Part shown: positions 1-7,343 of the stretch, piece after piece | Position numbering within the stretch: the stretch's first letter is position 1 | How the letters are laid out: each line of letters begins with the position of its first letter | From: Chloroflexota bacterium | GTDB lineage: Bacteria > Chloroflexota > Dehalococcoidia > JACPPY01 | Direction: 5' to 3' | Assembly: GCA_016190755.1 (NCBI GenBank) | Contig: JACPPY010000066.1 | Location: forward strand, 1 to 36,741 | Length of the DNA: 36,741 nt | Position numbers and translations under genes: made by a program | Notes under the pieces: model-generated | The model's input: the letters and a program-made list of their open reading frames with translations, nothing else | Database searches by the model: none | Told to the model about the DNA's origin: nothing

Positions 1-9
1 CCATGGAAT

Positions 10-114
10 TTCCCGCGAAACGCGGTAGTCGGTGAATCAGTCCGTATCTGTGGAACTGCCCCGGTCAAGACCTTTCGTATCTGGCGCTTTGCAGTTTTGC
101 GCGTTTCGCGGGAA
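10..114. repeat. 15-bp perfect inverted repeat bounding 105 bp
   Basis: TTCCCGCGAAACGCG at 10-24 is the exact reverse complement of the bases at 100-114, with 75 bp between the arms. The RHS reading frame becomes protein-like (an Fn3-type YGLTASTLYHF stretch) only just after the right arm. The interval is therefore either a small inserted element with terminal inverted repeats or a rearrangement junction that cut off the 5' part of the RHS gene. Only nine bases lie to the left, so target-site duplications cannot be judged. Confidence 0.5.
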
Positions 115-167
115 GCTCTACCTACGGGCTGACCGCCAGTACCCTGTACCATTTCCGGGCCAAGGCT

Positions 168-2318
168 GTGGGCGGCGGTACCGCCTATGGCAGTGACTTT
201 ACCCTCACCACTATGGCGCCTAATGCCATCACCACCACCTACACCTACGATACCCTGGGCAACCTCACACAGGTGACGGACAATAAGGGCAATACGACGG
301 CCATCACCTATGACTGGCTCTCCCGCAAGGCGAGCATGACGGACCTGGATATGGGATACTGGGCCTATACCTATGACAGCAACGGCAACCTGATAAGCCA
401 GAGGGATGCCAGGGGGACGGTGCTCACCTTCACCTATGACGCCCTGAACCGTATGGCGGCCAAGAAGAACGGGGCCAACACACTGGCCAGCTACAGCTAC
501 GATGACACCACCGGCGGCAACAAGGGCAAGGGCCGGCGCACTGGCATGAGCGATGCCGGAGGCACGGTCAGCTACACCTACGATTCCTGGGGCCGGAACA
601 CCAAGGAAGACCGGGTGATAGACAGCAACACCTATACCACCCAGTACGCCTATGACGGCGCCGACCGGGTAACCACCATCACCTATCCCACCACGGAGAC
701 GGTCACCCAGACCTACAATGGTCGGGGGCTGCCTTACACCCTGTCGGGGTCGGTAGCCGGCACGCTGGTAAGCTCCACGCTGTACAACCAGATGGGCCAG
801 GGCACGCAGATCGACCTGGGCAACGGCCTGCGCTCCCTAACCAACTACTATGGCCTGGATACCCTGGACTCAGGTGATGCCTCCAACTACTATGGGAAGC
901 TGTACCGCATCAAGACGTATAAGGTGTCCGACGGCACAACCCTGCAGCACCAAAAGTACTCCTGGGATGCCGGCGGCAACCTCTCTTCCCGGCAGGATGC
1001 GGTGGCCTCGGAGACGGAGAGCTTCACCTACGACAACCTGTCGCGGCTGGTGGCAGCGAGCGGGCCCTACACGGAGTCCTTTGCCTACGACACACTGGGC
1101 AACATGACCTCCAAGAACAGTGTGAGCTACACCTATGCTCCTTTGCAGCCGCATGCGGTAGTCGGGGTAGGGAGCTACACCGAGCACTATGACCTCAACG
1201 GCAACATGGACACCAGGGCTGATGCCACCGGCTCCCAGACTATAAGCTGGAACGTGGAGAACCAGCTCTCACAGATAGTAGGCTCAGGAGGATATTCCGG
1301 CACCTCCACCTATACCTACGACGGGGATGGCAGGCGCATCAAGAAGGCAGAGGGTGGGAATACCATCGTCTACGTGGGCCGGTACTACGAGAAGAACATC
1401 ACCACCAGCACGGAGACCTCGCATTACTACCTGGGCGGGCAGCAGGTAGCCATCAAGAAAGGGAGTACGCTGGAGTACCTGCACCAGGACAGCCTCAACA
1501 GCACCAGTGTAAGCACCACCTCCACCGGGGCACAGCAGTCCACCATACGCTACTTTCCATACGGAGCTACGAGGTCTTCTACAGGTACGCTGGGAACAGA
1601 CCAGCAGTATACCGGGCAGAGGCTGGATGGCACAGGGCTCTATTATTATGGTGCAAGATACTACTATTATGGTGCAAGATACTACGACCCACAGATAGGA
1701 AGGTTCATTAGCCCAGACCAAGTAACTCACTCCGGGCCTTTGCCTTTCGGGAAGACCATCGACGCACTCACTGTATCATATGACGGGCCTTGGGCATTGA
1801 CCAGCAAGTCCAATTTGCCTGCTTTGCCAGCTGTGGTTGATCCGCAGGAACACAATCGATACACCTATGTATTGAATAACCCATTCAAATACACGGATCC
1901 AACAGGGAATCAGGTGCAGGTGGGCGTTCTGGTGCCAGTATTGGTTGGTGCGGGTCCGGTGGGTTGGACTATTCTGGGAATACTGGGAATCGGGTTAGTT
2001 GGGTATGTCGTTTACAGATACGAGGACTCCCAACCGATCCAGTCCGCGAAAACTGCGACAGGAAAGTTGATTGAGGATATCACAGCGCATCCAGAAGGCT
2101 GGCGCTTGGTCGATCGCCAAATGCCTGTTCCGGCCACCGGCAAGAAGTACCTTCGTGGTACCAGCATAGAGGAGGTTTGGGAAAATGCTGATGGTCAGAG
2201 ACTGGAACGGCATATCATTTACGACGAGAATGGTAATATAGTGCACGACCATTACCGGGGTACCGATAACGACCAGTCCGATCAAGATGAAGGAGGTGAT
2301 GAAGAATATGCTGAATAG
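168..2318 (+). CDS. RHS/YD-repeat protein with variable C-terminal tip (5'-truncated)
   Basis: This is a large secreted or surface RHS-family protein, of the kind that forms a hollow YD-repeat shell and can carry a C-terminal toxin. YD repeats (YTYDTLGN, FTYDALNR, YAYDGADR, FTYDNLSR and others) run from about residue 20 to 400. The RHS core follows at about 460-580, with YFPYG, the IGRFISPD motif and a terminal DPTG. The last ~135 residues differ from the second copy downstream: a hydrophobic stretch near 583-618, then a polar acidic tail I cannot assign to a toxin family. GTG at 168 is only the first start-like codon in the frame. The frame is open back to 36, and residues before 168 (TLYHFRAKAVGGG) look like the end of an Fn3 domain, so the gene is truncated on the left. 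There is no signal peptide in the visible part. The stop overlaps the next gene. Confidence 0.85.
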   Translation: MGGGTAYGSDFTLTTMAPNAITTTYTYDTLGNLTQVTDNKGNTTAITYDWLSRKASMTDLDMGYWAYTYDSNGNLISQRDARGTVLTFTYDALNRMAAKKNGANTLASYSYDDTTGGNKGKGRRTGMSDAGGTVSYTYDSWGRNTKEDRVIDSNTYTTQYAYDGADRVTTITYPTTETVTQTYNGRGLPYTLSGSVAGTLVSSTLYNQMGQGTQIDLGNGLRSLTNYYGLDTLDSGDASNYYGKLYRIKTYKVSDGTTLQHQKYSWDAGGNLSSRQDAVASETESFTYDNLSRLVAASGPYTESFAYDTLGNMTSKNSVSYTYAPLQPHAVVGVGSYTEHYDLNGNMDTRADATGSQTISWNVENQLSQIVGSGGYSGTSTYTYDGDGRRIKKAEGGNTIVYVGRYYEKNITTSTETSHYYLGGQQVAIKKGSTLEYLHQDSLNSTSVSTTSTGAQQSTIRYFPYGATRSSTGTLGTDQQYTGQRLDGTGLYYYGARYYYYGARYYDPQIGRFISPDQVTHSGPLPFGKTIDALTVSYDGPWALTSKSNLPALPAVVDPQEHNRYTYVLNNPFKYTDPTGNQVQVGVLVPVLVGAGPVGWTILGILGIGLVGYVVYRYEDSQPIQSAKTATGKLIEDITAHPEGWRLVDRQMPVPATGKKYLRGTSIEEVWENADGQRLERHIIYDENGNIVHDHYRGTDNDQSDQDEGGDEEYAE
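1247..1625 (+). repeat. RHS core segment repeated at 2945-3323 and in part at 4416-4572
   Basis: About 379 bp of the RHS core are repeated 1698 bp downstream without any gap and with only scattered substitutions. A 157-bp part (1407-1563) is repeated again 3009 bp downstream. Identity falls off at the 3' side near 1625/3323, where the two tips begin to diverge, although the protein core motif remains recognisable to DPTG. This is the arrangement expected of RHS-tip displacement by homologous recombination in a conserved core. Confidence 0.85.
1641..1682 (+). repeat. 21-bp tandem duplication inside the RHS core
   Basis: The codons for YYYGARY occur twice in a row (1641-1661 and 1662-1682), giving YYYGARYYYYGARYYD. 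The second RHS copy has a single unit (FYNARYYD). The duplication is in frame, immediately before the conserved IGRFISPD motif, and looks recent because the two units are nearly identical. Confidence 0.8.
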
Positions 2319-2688
2319 GCTGGAGCACAATTTGCTGTCGGAAATGGTTCAAAGTAGTGAACCATTTCACGCCTTATATTCTGATATCACTCGTGACGTA
2401 CCAGGAACAACATTGAACAAAATCCTCGAAGCTCTTGTGCGATTGAAGGATCTGAGTCTGATATATTGCTTCTACTATGGTCAGGATGCAGGTGGCACCC
2501 CTGGGAAGGAGTTCTCATGTCAAGACATGTCTCTGCAGGACTTTGCAGCGCACTACGCCGGAAGGACTCATGAGCAGTTGAGTAAGTATCCACTTGGTGT
2601 CGAGTATTACTTTCAAGCAACGCCTAAGGGGCGAATGGAAGAGGCAAAGGAAGAGTACGACGCCTACTATGTCAAGAAACGAGGCTGA
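2308..2688 (+). CDS. Small protein after RHS tip, candidate immunity protein
   Basis: I do not recognise the family. The reading frame begins with possible ATGs at 2287, 2299 and 2308. I chose 2308 (126 aa) because AGGAGG at 2291-2296 lies 11 bases before it, while the two earlier ATGs overlap or touch that site. The start overlaps the end of the RHS gene by 11 bases, so the two are translationally coupled. The protein is acidic, soluble and mostly helical in appearance, with no signal peptide or membrane segment. The middle (LNKILEALVRLKDLSLIY) could be a winged-helix-like segment. In RHS systems a small gene directly behind a variable tip usually encodes the cognate immunity protein. That role is inferred from position only. 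Confidence 0.6.
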   Translation: MLNRLEHNLLSEMVQSSEPFHALYSDITRDVPGTTLNKILEALVRLKDLSLIYCFYYGQDAGGTPGKEFSCQDMSLQDFAAHYAGRTHEQLSKYPLGVEYYFQATPKGRMEEAKEEYDAYYVKKRG

Positions 2689-2773
2689 CAGTCGGCATTC
2701 TGTTTCCTGCTTCGACTCTCGGTTTGGCGTTAACGTTAAAATGACGCCAGGTTAGAACCACGGAATGAGTTCG

Positions 2774-2801
2774 TTGAATCCGCCATTGTATCTGCTACAA
2801 T
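2774..2801 (+). promoter_or_regulatory. Sigma70-like promoter in front of IS remnant
   Basis: TTGAAT (2774-2779) and TACAAT (2796-2801) are separated by 16 bases. A ribosome binding site GGAGGTG follows at 2820-2826, and ATG at 2831. It fits the transposase remnant that follows and could now drive the RHS cassette fused behind it. Confidence 0.4.
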
Positions 2802-2830
2802 AGCCTCGCATTCATTTGCGGAGGTGCTCG

Positions 2831-2945
2831 ATGCTTCGGCAGAAGTCGCCCCAAGCCTCGTTTTATGGCAGCTACCTCTATGACCGCACTGTTCCTCCAG
2901 ACCACCTTCTCAGGAAGATCAACGCGGTGGTTGACTACCGATACC
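2831..2945 (+). mobile_element. N-terminal remnant of IS1182/IS5-type transposase
   Basis: The frame from ATG 2831 reads MLRQKSPQASFYGSYL and then YDRTVPPDHLLRKINAVVDY. This resembles the N-terminus of IS1182-like DDE transposases (pattern VPxDHxLRKIxxxVDF). The similarity stops at 2945, exactly where the sequence becomes the repeated RHS core. The rest of the transposase is missing. The remnant has its own GGAGG ribosome binding site. Confidence 0.6.
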
Positions 2946-3968
2946 TGGAATGTAGAGAACCAGCTCTCACAGATCGTGGGCTCAGGAGGCTATTCCGGCA
3001 CCTCCACCTATACCTACGATGGAGACGGCAAGAGGATCAAGAAGGTAGAGGGTGGGAATACCATCGTCTACGTGGGCCGGTACTATGAGAAGAACATCAC
3101 CACCAGCATGGAGACCTCGCACTACTACCTGGGCGGGCAGCAGGTAGCCATCAAGAAAGGGAGTACGCTGGAGTATCTGCACCAGGACTCCCTCAACAGC
3201 ACTACGGTAAGCACCACCTCCACCGGGGCCCAGCAGTCCACCATACGCTACTTTCCATACGGAGCTACGAGGTCTTCTACAGGTACGCTGGGCACAGACC
3301 AGGAGTACACCGGGCAGAGGTTGGACAATACCGGCCTGTACTTCTACAATGCCCGGTACTACGATCCTAACATTGGGAGGTTCATTTCTCCTGATGATGT
3401 AACACCGGACTATACCAATCCGCAGGACCTGAACAGGTATTCCTACGTCCACAACAACCCGCTAACTTATAATGATCCAACAGGACATTTTGCCCCGATC
3501 GCAATTGCGGGAATCGTAATTGGTGTCAAGGAGTTGGTAGTAATCACGGCCAGTGCCATCGGCTTGGTGTACTATGGCCAGCGCCTGGGCAGTGTCGTGG
3601 AAACCAGAAGCCACTATCCTTCTTCTACGCAGCCTGATTTCAGTATTCCAACACCTGACGAATTCAACATGTGGCCTGGCGGATCTGGACCTCCCAAGCT
3701 CGGACCTATAAGCAAAGCCATCCTGGCGGGCCTTGCTACTGCAACAGCTGCAGGGGCTGTGGCGCAGACATCGCAAGATGACCAACCGCCTTTGCCTTCG
3801 TCTGAGCCCGACCTCCCTGGTACTTCTTCTGGTGCACCTGGGACGGGAGGATATCCATATGCTCTTAATACTCCAACACCTGTTGGGGATGCGGAATCCA
3901 CAAACAGAGGATCAGATGCATCTATGGACGATCCAAGCACATATTACTATTATGATGAGTGGAACTGA
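2865..3968 (+). CDS. Orphan RHS core with alternative C-terminal tip
   Basis: This is a second RHS C-terminal cassette. The first ~27 residues of this frame are the transposase remnant read out of frame. From about residue 28 (VENQLSQIVGSGGYSG) it matches the first RHS gene, through YFPYG and IGRFISPDD to DPTGH near residue 208. The last ~160 residues are different: two hydrophobic segments (IAIAGIVIG and VVITASAIGLVYY), an Ala-rich helix, then a Pro/Ser/Gly-rich tail ending in four tyrosines. No toxin motif is recognised. With no YD-repeat shell and no convincing start, it is probably a silent tip module that could recombine into the gene upstream. ATG 2865 lacks a clear ribosome binding site. 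Confidence 0.65.
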   Translation: MAATSMTALFLQTTFSGRSTRWLTTDTWNVENQLSQIVGSGGYSGTSTYTYDGDGKRIKKVEGGNTIVYVGRYYEKNITTSMETSHYYLGGQQVAIKKGSTLEYLHQDSLNSTTVSTTSTGAQQSTIRYFPYGATRSSTGTLGTDQEYTGQRLDNTGLYFYNARYYDPNIGRFISPDDVTPDYTNPQDLNRYSYVHNNPLTYNDPTGHFAPIAIAGIVIGVKELVVITASAIGLVYYGQRLGSVVETRSHYPSSTQPDFSIPTPDEFNMWPGGSGPPKLGPISKAILAGLATATAAGAVAQTSQDDQPPLPSSEPDLPGTSSGAPGTGGYPYALNTPTPVGDAESTNRGSDASMDDPSTYYYYDEWN

Positions 3969-4105
3969 CGATAATGTCTATGATGGACGAGTACCCGTGA
4001 TTCTGAAGCTGTTCATGGCTTTGGAGAGAAGTTTGTGTGGGTGCCATAGACCGATTGCTAAACCGATTGGCACGTGGAGATATGGCACAGGATGGAGATC
4101 CCAAC

Positions 4106-4408
4106 ATGATAAATGATCGACTCTTGTTTCACTTAGTTGCGGGCATGATGTTCCTTATCTTTGCCGCACGTGCCTACACCATATACTCAAAGCGGCGCAC
4201 CAAGTACAACCTGGCCATGCTAGTGGTCGTCATTGTTCTCTTCGTTCTGATAGTCTTGGACTACGTCTACCCAAGAAGTTTGAAGTATGTTGGTGGAACT
4301 CCAGTTCAAATCCTATTAGCCACGATCTCCATACTGTCGTTGCTGTTGTTCTTGTTTTACCCGGAGATGAAGGGGTTTCTTGCCCGGAGGAAGATGAGAG
4401 ATAAATGA
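4106..4408 (+). CDS. Small three-helix membrane protein, candidate immunity to second RHS tip
   Basis: This is a 100-aa protein with three probable membrane helices: FHLVAGMMFLIFAARAY, then LAMLVVVIVLFVLIVLDYVY, then ILLATISILSLLLFLFY. It ends in a basic KGFLARRKMRDK tail. I took ATG 4106 because GGAG lies eight bases before it. The frame could also begin at ATG 4082 or GTG 4037. It sits 137 bp behind the orphan RHS tip, which itself carries hydrophobic segments, so a membrane immunity protein for a membrane-active tip is plausible. I know no matching family. Confidence 0.55.
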   Translation: MINDRLLFHLVAGMMFLIFAARAYTIYSKRRTKYNLAMLVVVIVLFVLIVLDYVYPRSLKYVGGTPVQILLATISILSLLLFLFYPEMKGFLARRKMRDK

Positions 4409-4415
4409 TCTAAGA

Positions 4416-4572
4416 AGCACAGAGACCTCGCACTACTACCTGGGCGGGCAGCAGGTAGCCATCAAGAAAGGGAGTACGCTGGAGTACCTACACCAGGACT
4501 CCCTCAACAACACCAGTGTAAGCAGCACCTCCGCCGGGGCACAGCAGTCCACCATATGCTACTTTCCATACG
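4416..4572 (+). pseudogene. Third RHS core fragment
   Basis: These 157 bases align without gaps to 1407-1563 of the first RHS gene, encoding STETSHYYLGGQQVAIKKG through to CYFPY. There is no start, and the frame differs from the preceding membrane protein gene. The homology breaks off within the YFPYG motif, directly against the integrase-like remnant. It is a dead scrap, useful as a record of tip replacement. The gene-free interval 4409-4782 holds only this fragment and the remnant that follows. Confidence 0.75.
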
Positions 4573-4680
4573 CGGACCGCTGAGATAGTCGTGCAGTTCG
4601 TCCGTCCGAGCCAACAGCTCCATATCGGCCTGGGAATACTTCTGGGGGAAACGATGCCGCAGGTAGGGCTGCCTTAGAAA
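4573..4680 (-). mobile_element. Fragment resembling integrase-core transposase N-terminal region
   Basis: On the minus strand 36 codons without a stop read FLRQPYLRHRFPQKYSQADM and continue ELLARTDELHDYLSGP. The ARTDELHxxLSGP pattern is typical of a family of integrase-core (rve) transposases just before their helix-turn-helix region. The fragment abuts the RHS scrap at 4572 with no spacer, so one event probably joined them. Both ends of the element are missing. Confidence 0.45.
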
Positions 4681-4782
4681 CAACCCCCTTCTTCAGTCTC
4701 ATCTTGTGTTAGAAGAGACTTGCTGCGGAGGCACCCCTATCATCCATGGTATTATAAGGAGCTTTGGATACGTAGCCGGTGC

Positions 4783-5079
4783 ATGGCCAGAGCAAGGAAG
4801 TCACTTACCAGGGGATATCGTCCTGTGGCGAAAATCGTTTTGGATTTGCACGATATCTTCAATCGGGGCGTAGCGATTGACGCCGAGCTGAACCGCGTCA
4901 TCGACGAAGCGGTGCGGAAGAGGGTTACACTGGTAGAAATCATCCCCGGCAAGGGATCGGGACAGTTGAAGAAGCGGGTCTTGCGGTTCCTGGCACAACC
5001 GGAAATAAAGAGGCTTTACCACCGGCTGGAGAAGGACGACAAGAACTTCGGCAGGATCTTTGTCCATTTCAGGTTCTAG
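4783..5079 (+). CDS. Smr-domain protein
   Basis: A 98-aa protein that is essentially a stand-alone Smr domain, the nuclease or RNA-binding module found at the C-terminus of MutS2. The LDLHD motif (normally LDLHG) is near residue 22. The family's HGKG loop is present as IPGKGSGQLK near residue 55, with Pro in place of His. The C-terminal DDKNFGRIFVHF strand completes the fold. ATG 4783 gives the usual length. A TTG at 4720 would add 21 residues without similarity to the domain. The best purine-rich site (AAGGAG, 4756-4761) is far from 4783, so the start is uncertain. The His to Pro change may alter nuclease activity. Confidence 0.75.
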   Translation: MARARKSLTRGYRPVAKIVLDLHDIFNRGVAIDAELNRVIDEAVRKRVTLVEIIPGKGSGQLKKRVLRFLAQPEIKRLYHRLEKDDKNFGRIFVHFRF

Positions 5080-5141
5080 GCAATCCGGGTTTTTGGGGAA
5101 GCTGATCGAGGTTGGTTCGTCGGCGATATAGTCGTTACGCT

Positions 5142-6065
5142 CTACTTCCGTGATGGCCTGTCCAGTAGGTCTTCCAGCGCTGAGTCGGCGGTTGGAAATT
5201 GGAAGCTGAATCCCAGCTCCAGCAGGCGCCGCGGCACAGCCCGCTGGCCGTCGAGGAGAACTGTTGACATTTCGCCGAACAGGGCGCGCAATAGCAGGGC
5301 TGGCGTCGGCGCCAGTGCCGGACGATGCAGGTGCTTTCCGAGAAGGCGGGTGAACTCGGCGTTGGTGATAGGGGTTGGAGCAGACAGGTTGAACGTACCC
5401 CTGGCGGACTCGTTATCTATCAGGAAGCGGATAGCCTTTACCTCATCGGACATGTGTATCCACGAAAGCCACTGGCGTCCGCTGCCAGTGCGCCCGCCGA
5501 CGAACATCCGAAACGGCAGCAGCATACGTGGCAGTGCACCACCCTTGGTGCTTAACACCACTCCGCTGCGGATAACGGCGCGACGGACTCCCATGGCCTC
5601 CACCGGAACCGTAGAGGTTTCCCAGTCGGCGACAACCCCGGCCAGGAAGTCGTTCCCCGGCGGCGTCGCCTCGGTCACCTCTTCATCCCGGCAGGGGCCA
5701 TAGTAACCGACCGCTGAAGCCTGGACGACCACGCGAGGCTTCTTTGCTGCCAGCTCGACGGCCTGTACCACGGCTGAGCCGGCATTCAACCGGCTCTCAC
5801 GTATGGTCTGCTTCCGGTTGGCGGTCCAGCGGCCGGCGCCGATATTCTCGCCTGCGAGGTTGACGATCGCATCAGCCCCGTTGGCCAGGGAAGCCCACCC
5901 ACCGGCGGTGCGTCCATCCCATTGCTCGGCGTGCACTCCGGCTGGCAACCCCGCAGCGCCAGAGGGGCTCCGGCTGAGGACGACAACCTCGTTGCCGTCT
6001 TGAGCCAAATCGGTCGCCAGAGCCCGGCCCACAAGGCCGCTGCCACCTGTGATCAAGACGCGCAT
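5142..6065 (-). CDS. TIGR01777-family NAD(P)-dependent epimerase/SDR protein
   Basis: A 307-aa extended short-chain dehydrogenase of the YfcH/TIGR01777 type. The N-terminus is a Rossmann NAD(P) site, MRVLITGGSGLVGRALA, with GGSGLVG as the glycine motif. VNLAGENIGAGRW, the SAVGYYG motif with the active-site tyrosine, and PLIRSG-like (RRAVIRSGVVLS) strands follow. The C-terminal ~50 residues match the DUF1731 tail. The frame is open for another 53 codons upstream, but AAGGAGG lies 11 bases before the ATG at 6065 and the family begins there. The substrate of this family is unknown. It is the last gene of a minus-strand run, 29 bp after the PPC-domain gene. Confidence 0.85.
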   Translation of the reverse strand: MRVLITGGSGLVGRALATDLAQDGNEVVVLSRSPSGAAGLPAGVHAEQWDGRTAGGWASLANGADAIVNLAGENIGAGRWTANRKQTIRESRLNAGSAVVQAVELAAKKPRVVVQASAVGYYGPCRDEEVTEATPPGNDFLAGVVADWETSTVPVEAMGVRRAVIRSGVVLSTKGGALPRMLLPFRMFVGGRTGSGRQWLSWIHMSDEVKAIRFLIDNESARGTFNLSAPTPITNAEFTRLLGKHLHRPALAPTPALLLRALFGEMSTVLLDGQRAVPRRLLELGFSFQFPTADSALEDLLDRPSRK

Positions 6066-6094
6066 GTCTGGCCGGACCTCCTTGTGGCCGGTGC

Positions 6095-6505
6095 CTAAGG
6101 GGCTATTAGCTCGTTGAGGCCCGTGTACGGGTCCAGTTCCCGCCTCAACTGGTAGTCCAGTTCGCCGAGGACGACCTCGGCTGTCGAGAACACCGTCGCC
6201 TCGACGAGGTGTCCTCCGTGACATCTATCCTTGCTGCCGAGCTGGACGTGAAGGTGGACGACGAGGTCGTTGTCTTTGAGAGCTACCGAACCCTGTCCGC
6301 AAACGATCTCAAATGGTCCGGTGTAGTCGACGCTCGTGTACCCTCCCGGCATCTTGAGCAGAAAGTTCAGTCGGGCCCTCTCCAGCGACCCAATCAGGCC
6401 GATAATTACGGCAGAACGGACTCCGTTCGTGCTGCAGTAGGAGTTCACCGCCCGCATCAGTTCCTGGCCGGGCTTCATTCTGAATGTGTGTATCTTCTTG
6501 AACAA
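6095..6505 (-). CDS. PPC/DUF296-domain protein
   Basis: A 136-aa protein of the PPC (plant and prokaryote conserved, DUF296) family, which in bacteria occurs as stand-alone trimeric proteins. The metal-site pattern is visible as VVHLHVQLG followed by CHGGHLVEA (three histidines). The N-terminus VRSAVIIGLIGSLERARL forms the conserved core. Its start is TTG at 6505, with GGGGG five bases upstream; a later in-frame ATG would cut into the domain. No AT-hook is present. The bacterial function is not established. Confidence 0.8.
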   Translation of the reverse strand: MFKKIHTFRMKPGQELMRAVNSYCSTNGVRSAVIIGLIGSLERARLNFLLKMPGGYTSVDYTGPFEIVCGQGSVALKDNDLVVHLHVQLGSKDRCHGGHLVEATVFSTAEVVLGELDYQLRRELDPYTGLNELIAP

Positions 6506-6565
6506 GCTAACCCCCAGCCGGATTGGCCGGGGTAATCATAACACACTTTTTTCGTCGGGATCTGC

Positions 6566-6832
6566 TTAGGCTCTTGATTTCCTGACGTACACCCTGAGCC
6601 CGTCGGCGCCTTCGGTTATTCCCAGGAACTCATTACTCGTTGCCTGGCACCAGGCGGGCATGTCCGCTCTTATTCCCGGGTCATCGGATATCACTTCGAG
6701 CACCTGGCCTTTGGACATTCCCTTGATCTTCATGGCTGTATGCACGATAGGCATGGGACAGAACAGGCCGGTGCAATCCAACGTGGCATCGGAGTCTATG
6801 GTTTGTATCTTGCCCGTCTTTGTTATGGTCAT
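6566..6832 (-). CDS. TusA-like sulfur carrier protein
   Basis: An 88-aa TusA/SirA-family protein, a small sulfur-relay carrier. The signature DCTGLFCPMPIVHTAMKIKG carries the active cysteine in a CPxP motif (CPMP). The C-terminal half has the expected VISDDPGIRADMPAWCQATSN. A second cysteine in AWC is common in TusA relatives paired with DsrE proteins. The DsrE-like gene lies 77 bp upstream on the same strand. The usual role of such pairs is persulfide transfer in sulfur metabolism or cofactor biosynthesis; the target here is not visible. Confidence 0.85.
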   Translation of the reverse strand: MTITKTGKIQTIDSDATLDCTGLFCPMPIVHTAMKIKGMSKGQVLEVISDDPGIRADMPAWCQATSNEFLGITEGADGLRVYVRKSRA

Positions 6833-6909
6833 CGGCTATTCTCCCGGTTGAGCCATCGCTCTTTTCCTCTAGACCGACTGTTTGAAAAGGTGGAGCGCAG
6901 TCTCGGGCC

Positions 6910-7335
6910 TCAGATGTACCAGTTAGCCGTCGCACCCTCAGCAAGCTGCACGAAGTTTGCCAGCCCTGTCACCTGGTCTATCTCCGGAAGCAAGTCATCC
7001 CGGGCGATGTTCAACGTGGCCATCGCGCTGGCACAAGCGTGCAACTTCAACCCCAGCGCCTTGGCATCGGCCAGATAAGAACCTATGGCCTTGATACCGC
7101 CGGTGGACAGGCCGCGTTCGATGGCTTTCCTCTCTACAGGAGGTGTCTCTTCTCCAAGGTCGTCCAGATGGCATTTCGTGAACCGTCTCAGGCCGCCGTA
7201 GGTGAGCAATAAATGTACCTCACGGCCCATGGCAAGCCCGATCAATGCCAGCGACAGGGCGTACGTGGCTCGGTCGTAGGACCCGCTATGCAGAATTATG
7301 GTGATGCGCGGATTCGCCCCGCCTTCTCGCTTCAT
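6910..7335 (-). CDS. DsrE/DsrF-like family protein
   Basis: A 141-aa DsrE-like protein. It starts with RITIILHSGSYDRATYALSL, the conserved strand-loop-helix of this fold. The REVHLLLTYGGLRRF segment follows, then a HACASAMATLNI segment whose cysteine is at the position used by DsrE and peroxiredoxin-like relatives for persulfide binding. It sits between hemerythrin and tusA genes, eight bases after the hemerythrin stop. The start ATG 7335 has no strong ribosome binding site, so coupling to the upstream gene is likely. It probably partners with the TusA-like protein; the substrate is unknown. Confidence 0.8.
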   Translation of the reverse strand: MKREGGANPRITIILHSGSYDRATYALSLALIGLAMGREVHLLLTYGGLRRFTKCHLDDLGEETPPVERKAIERGLSTGGIKAIGSYLADAKALGLKLHACASAMATLNIARDDLLPEIDQVTGLANFVQLAEGATANWYI

Positions 7336-7343
7336 GAGTAAAT

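Noticed and set aside
3733-4116. 127-aa plus-strand frame overlapping the second RHS tip
   Set aside because: It is mostly out-of-frame reading of the tip; the part after the RHS stop has no ribosome binding site or family likeness.
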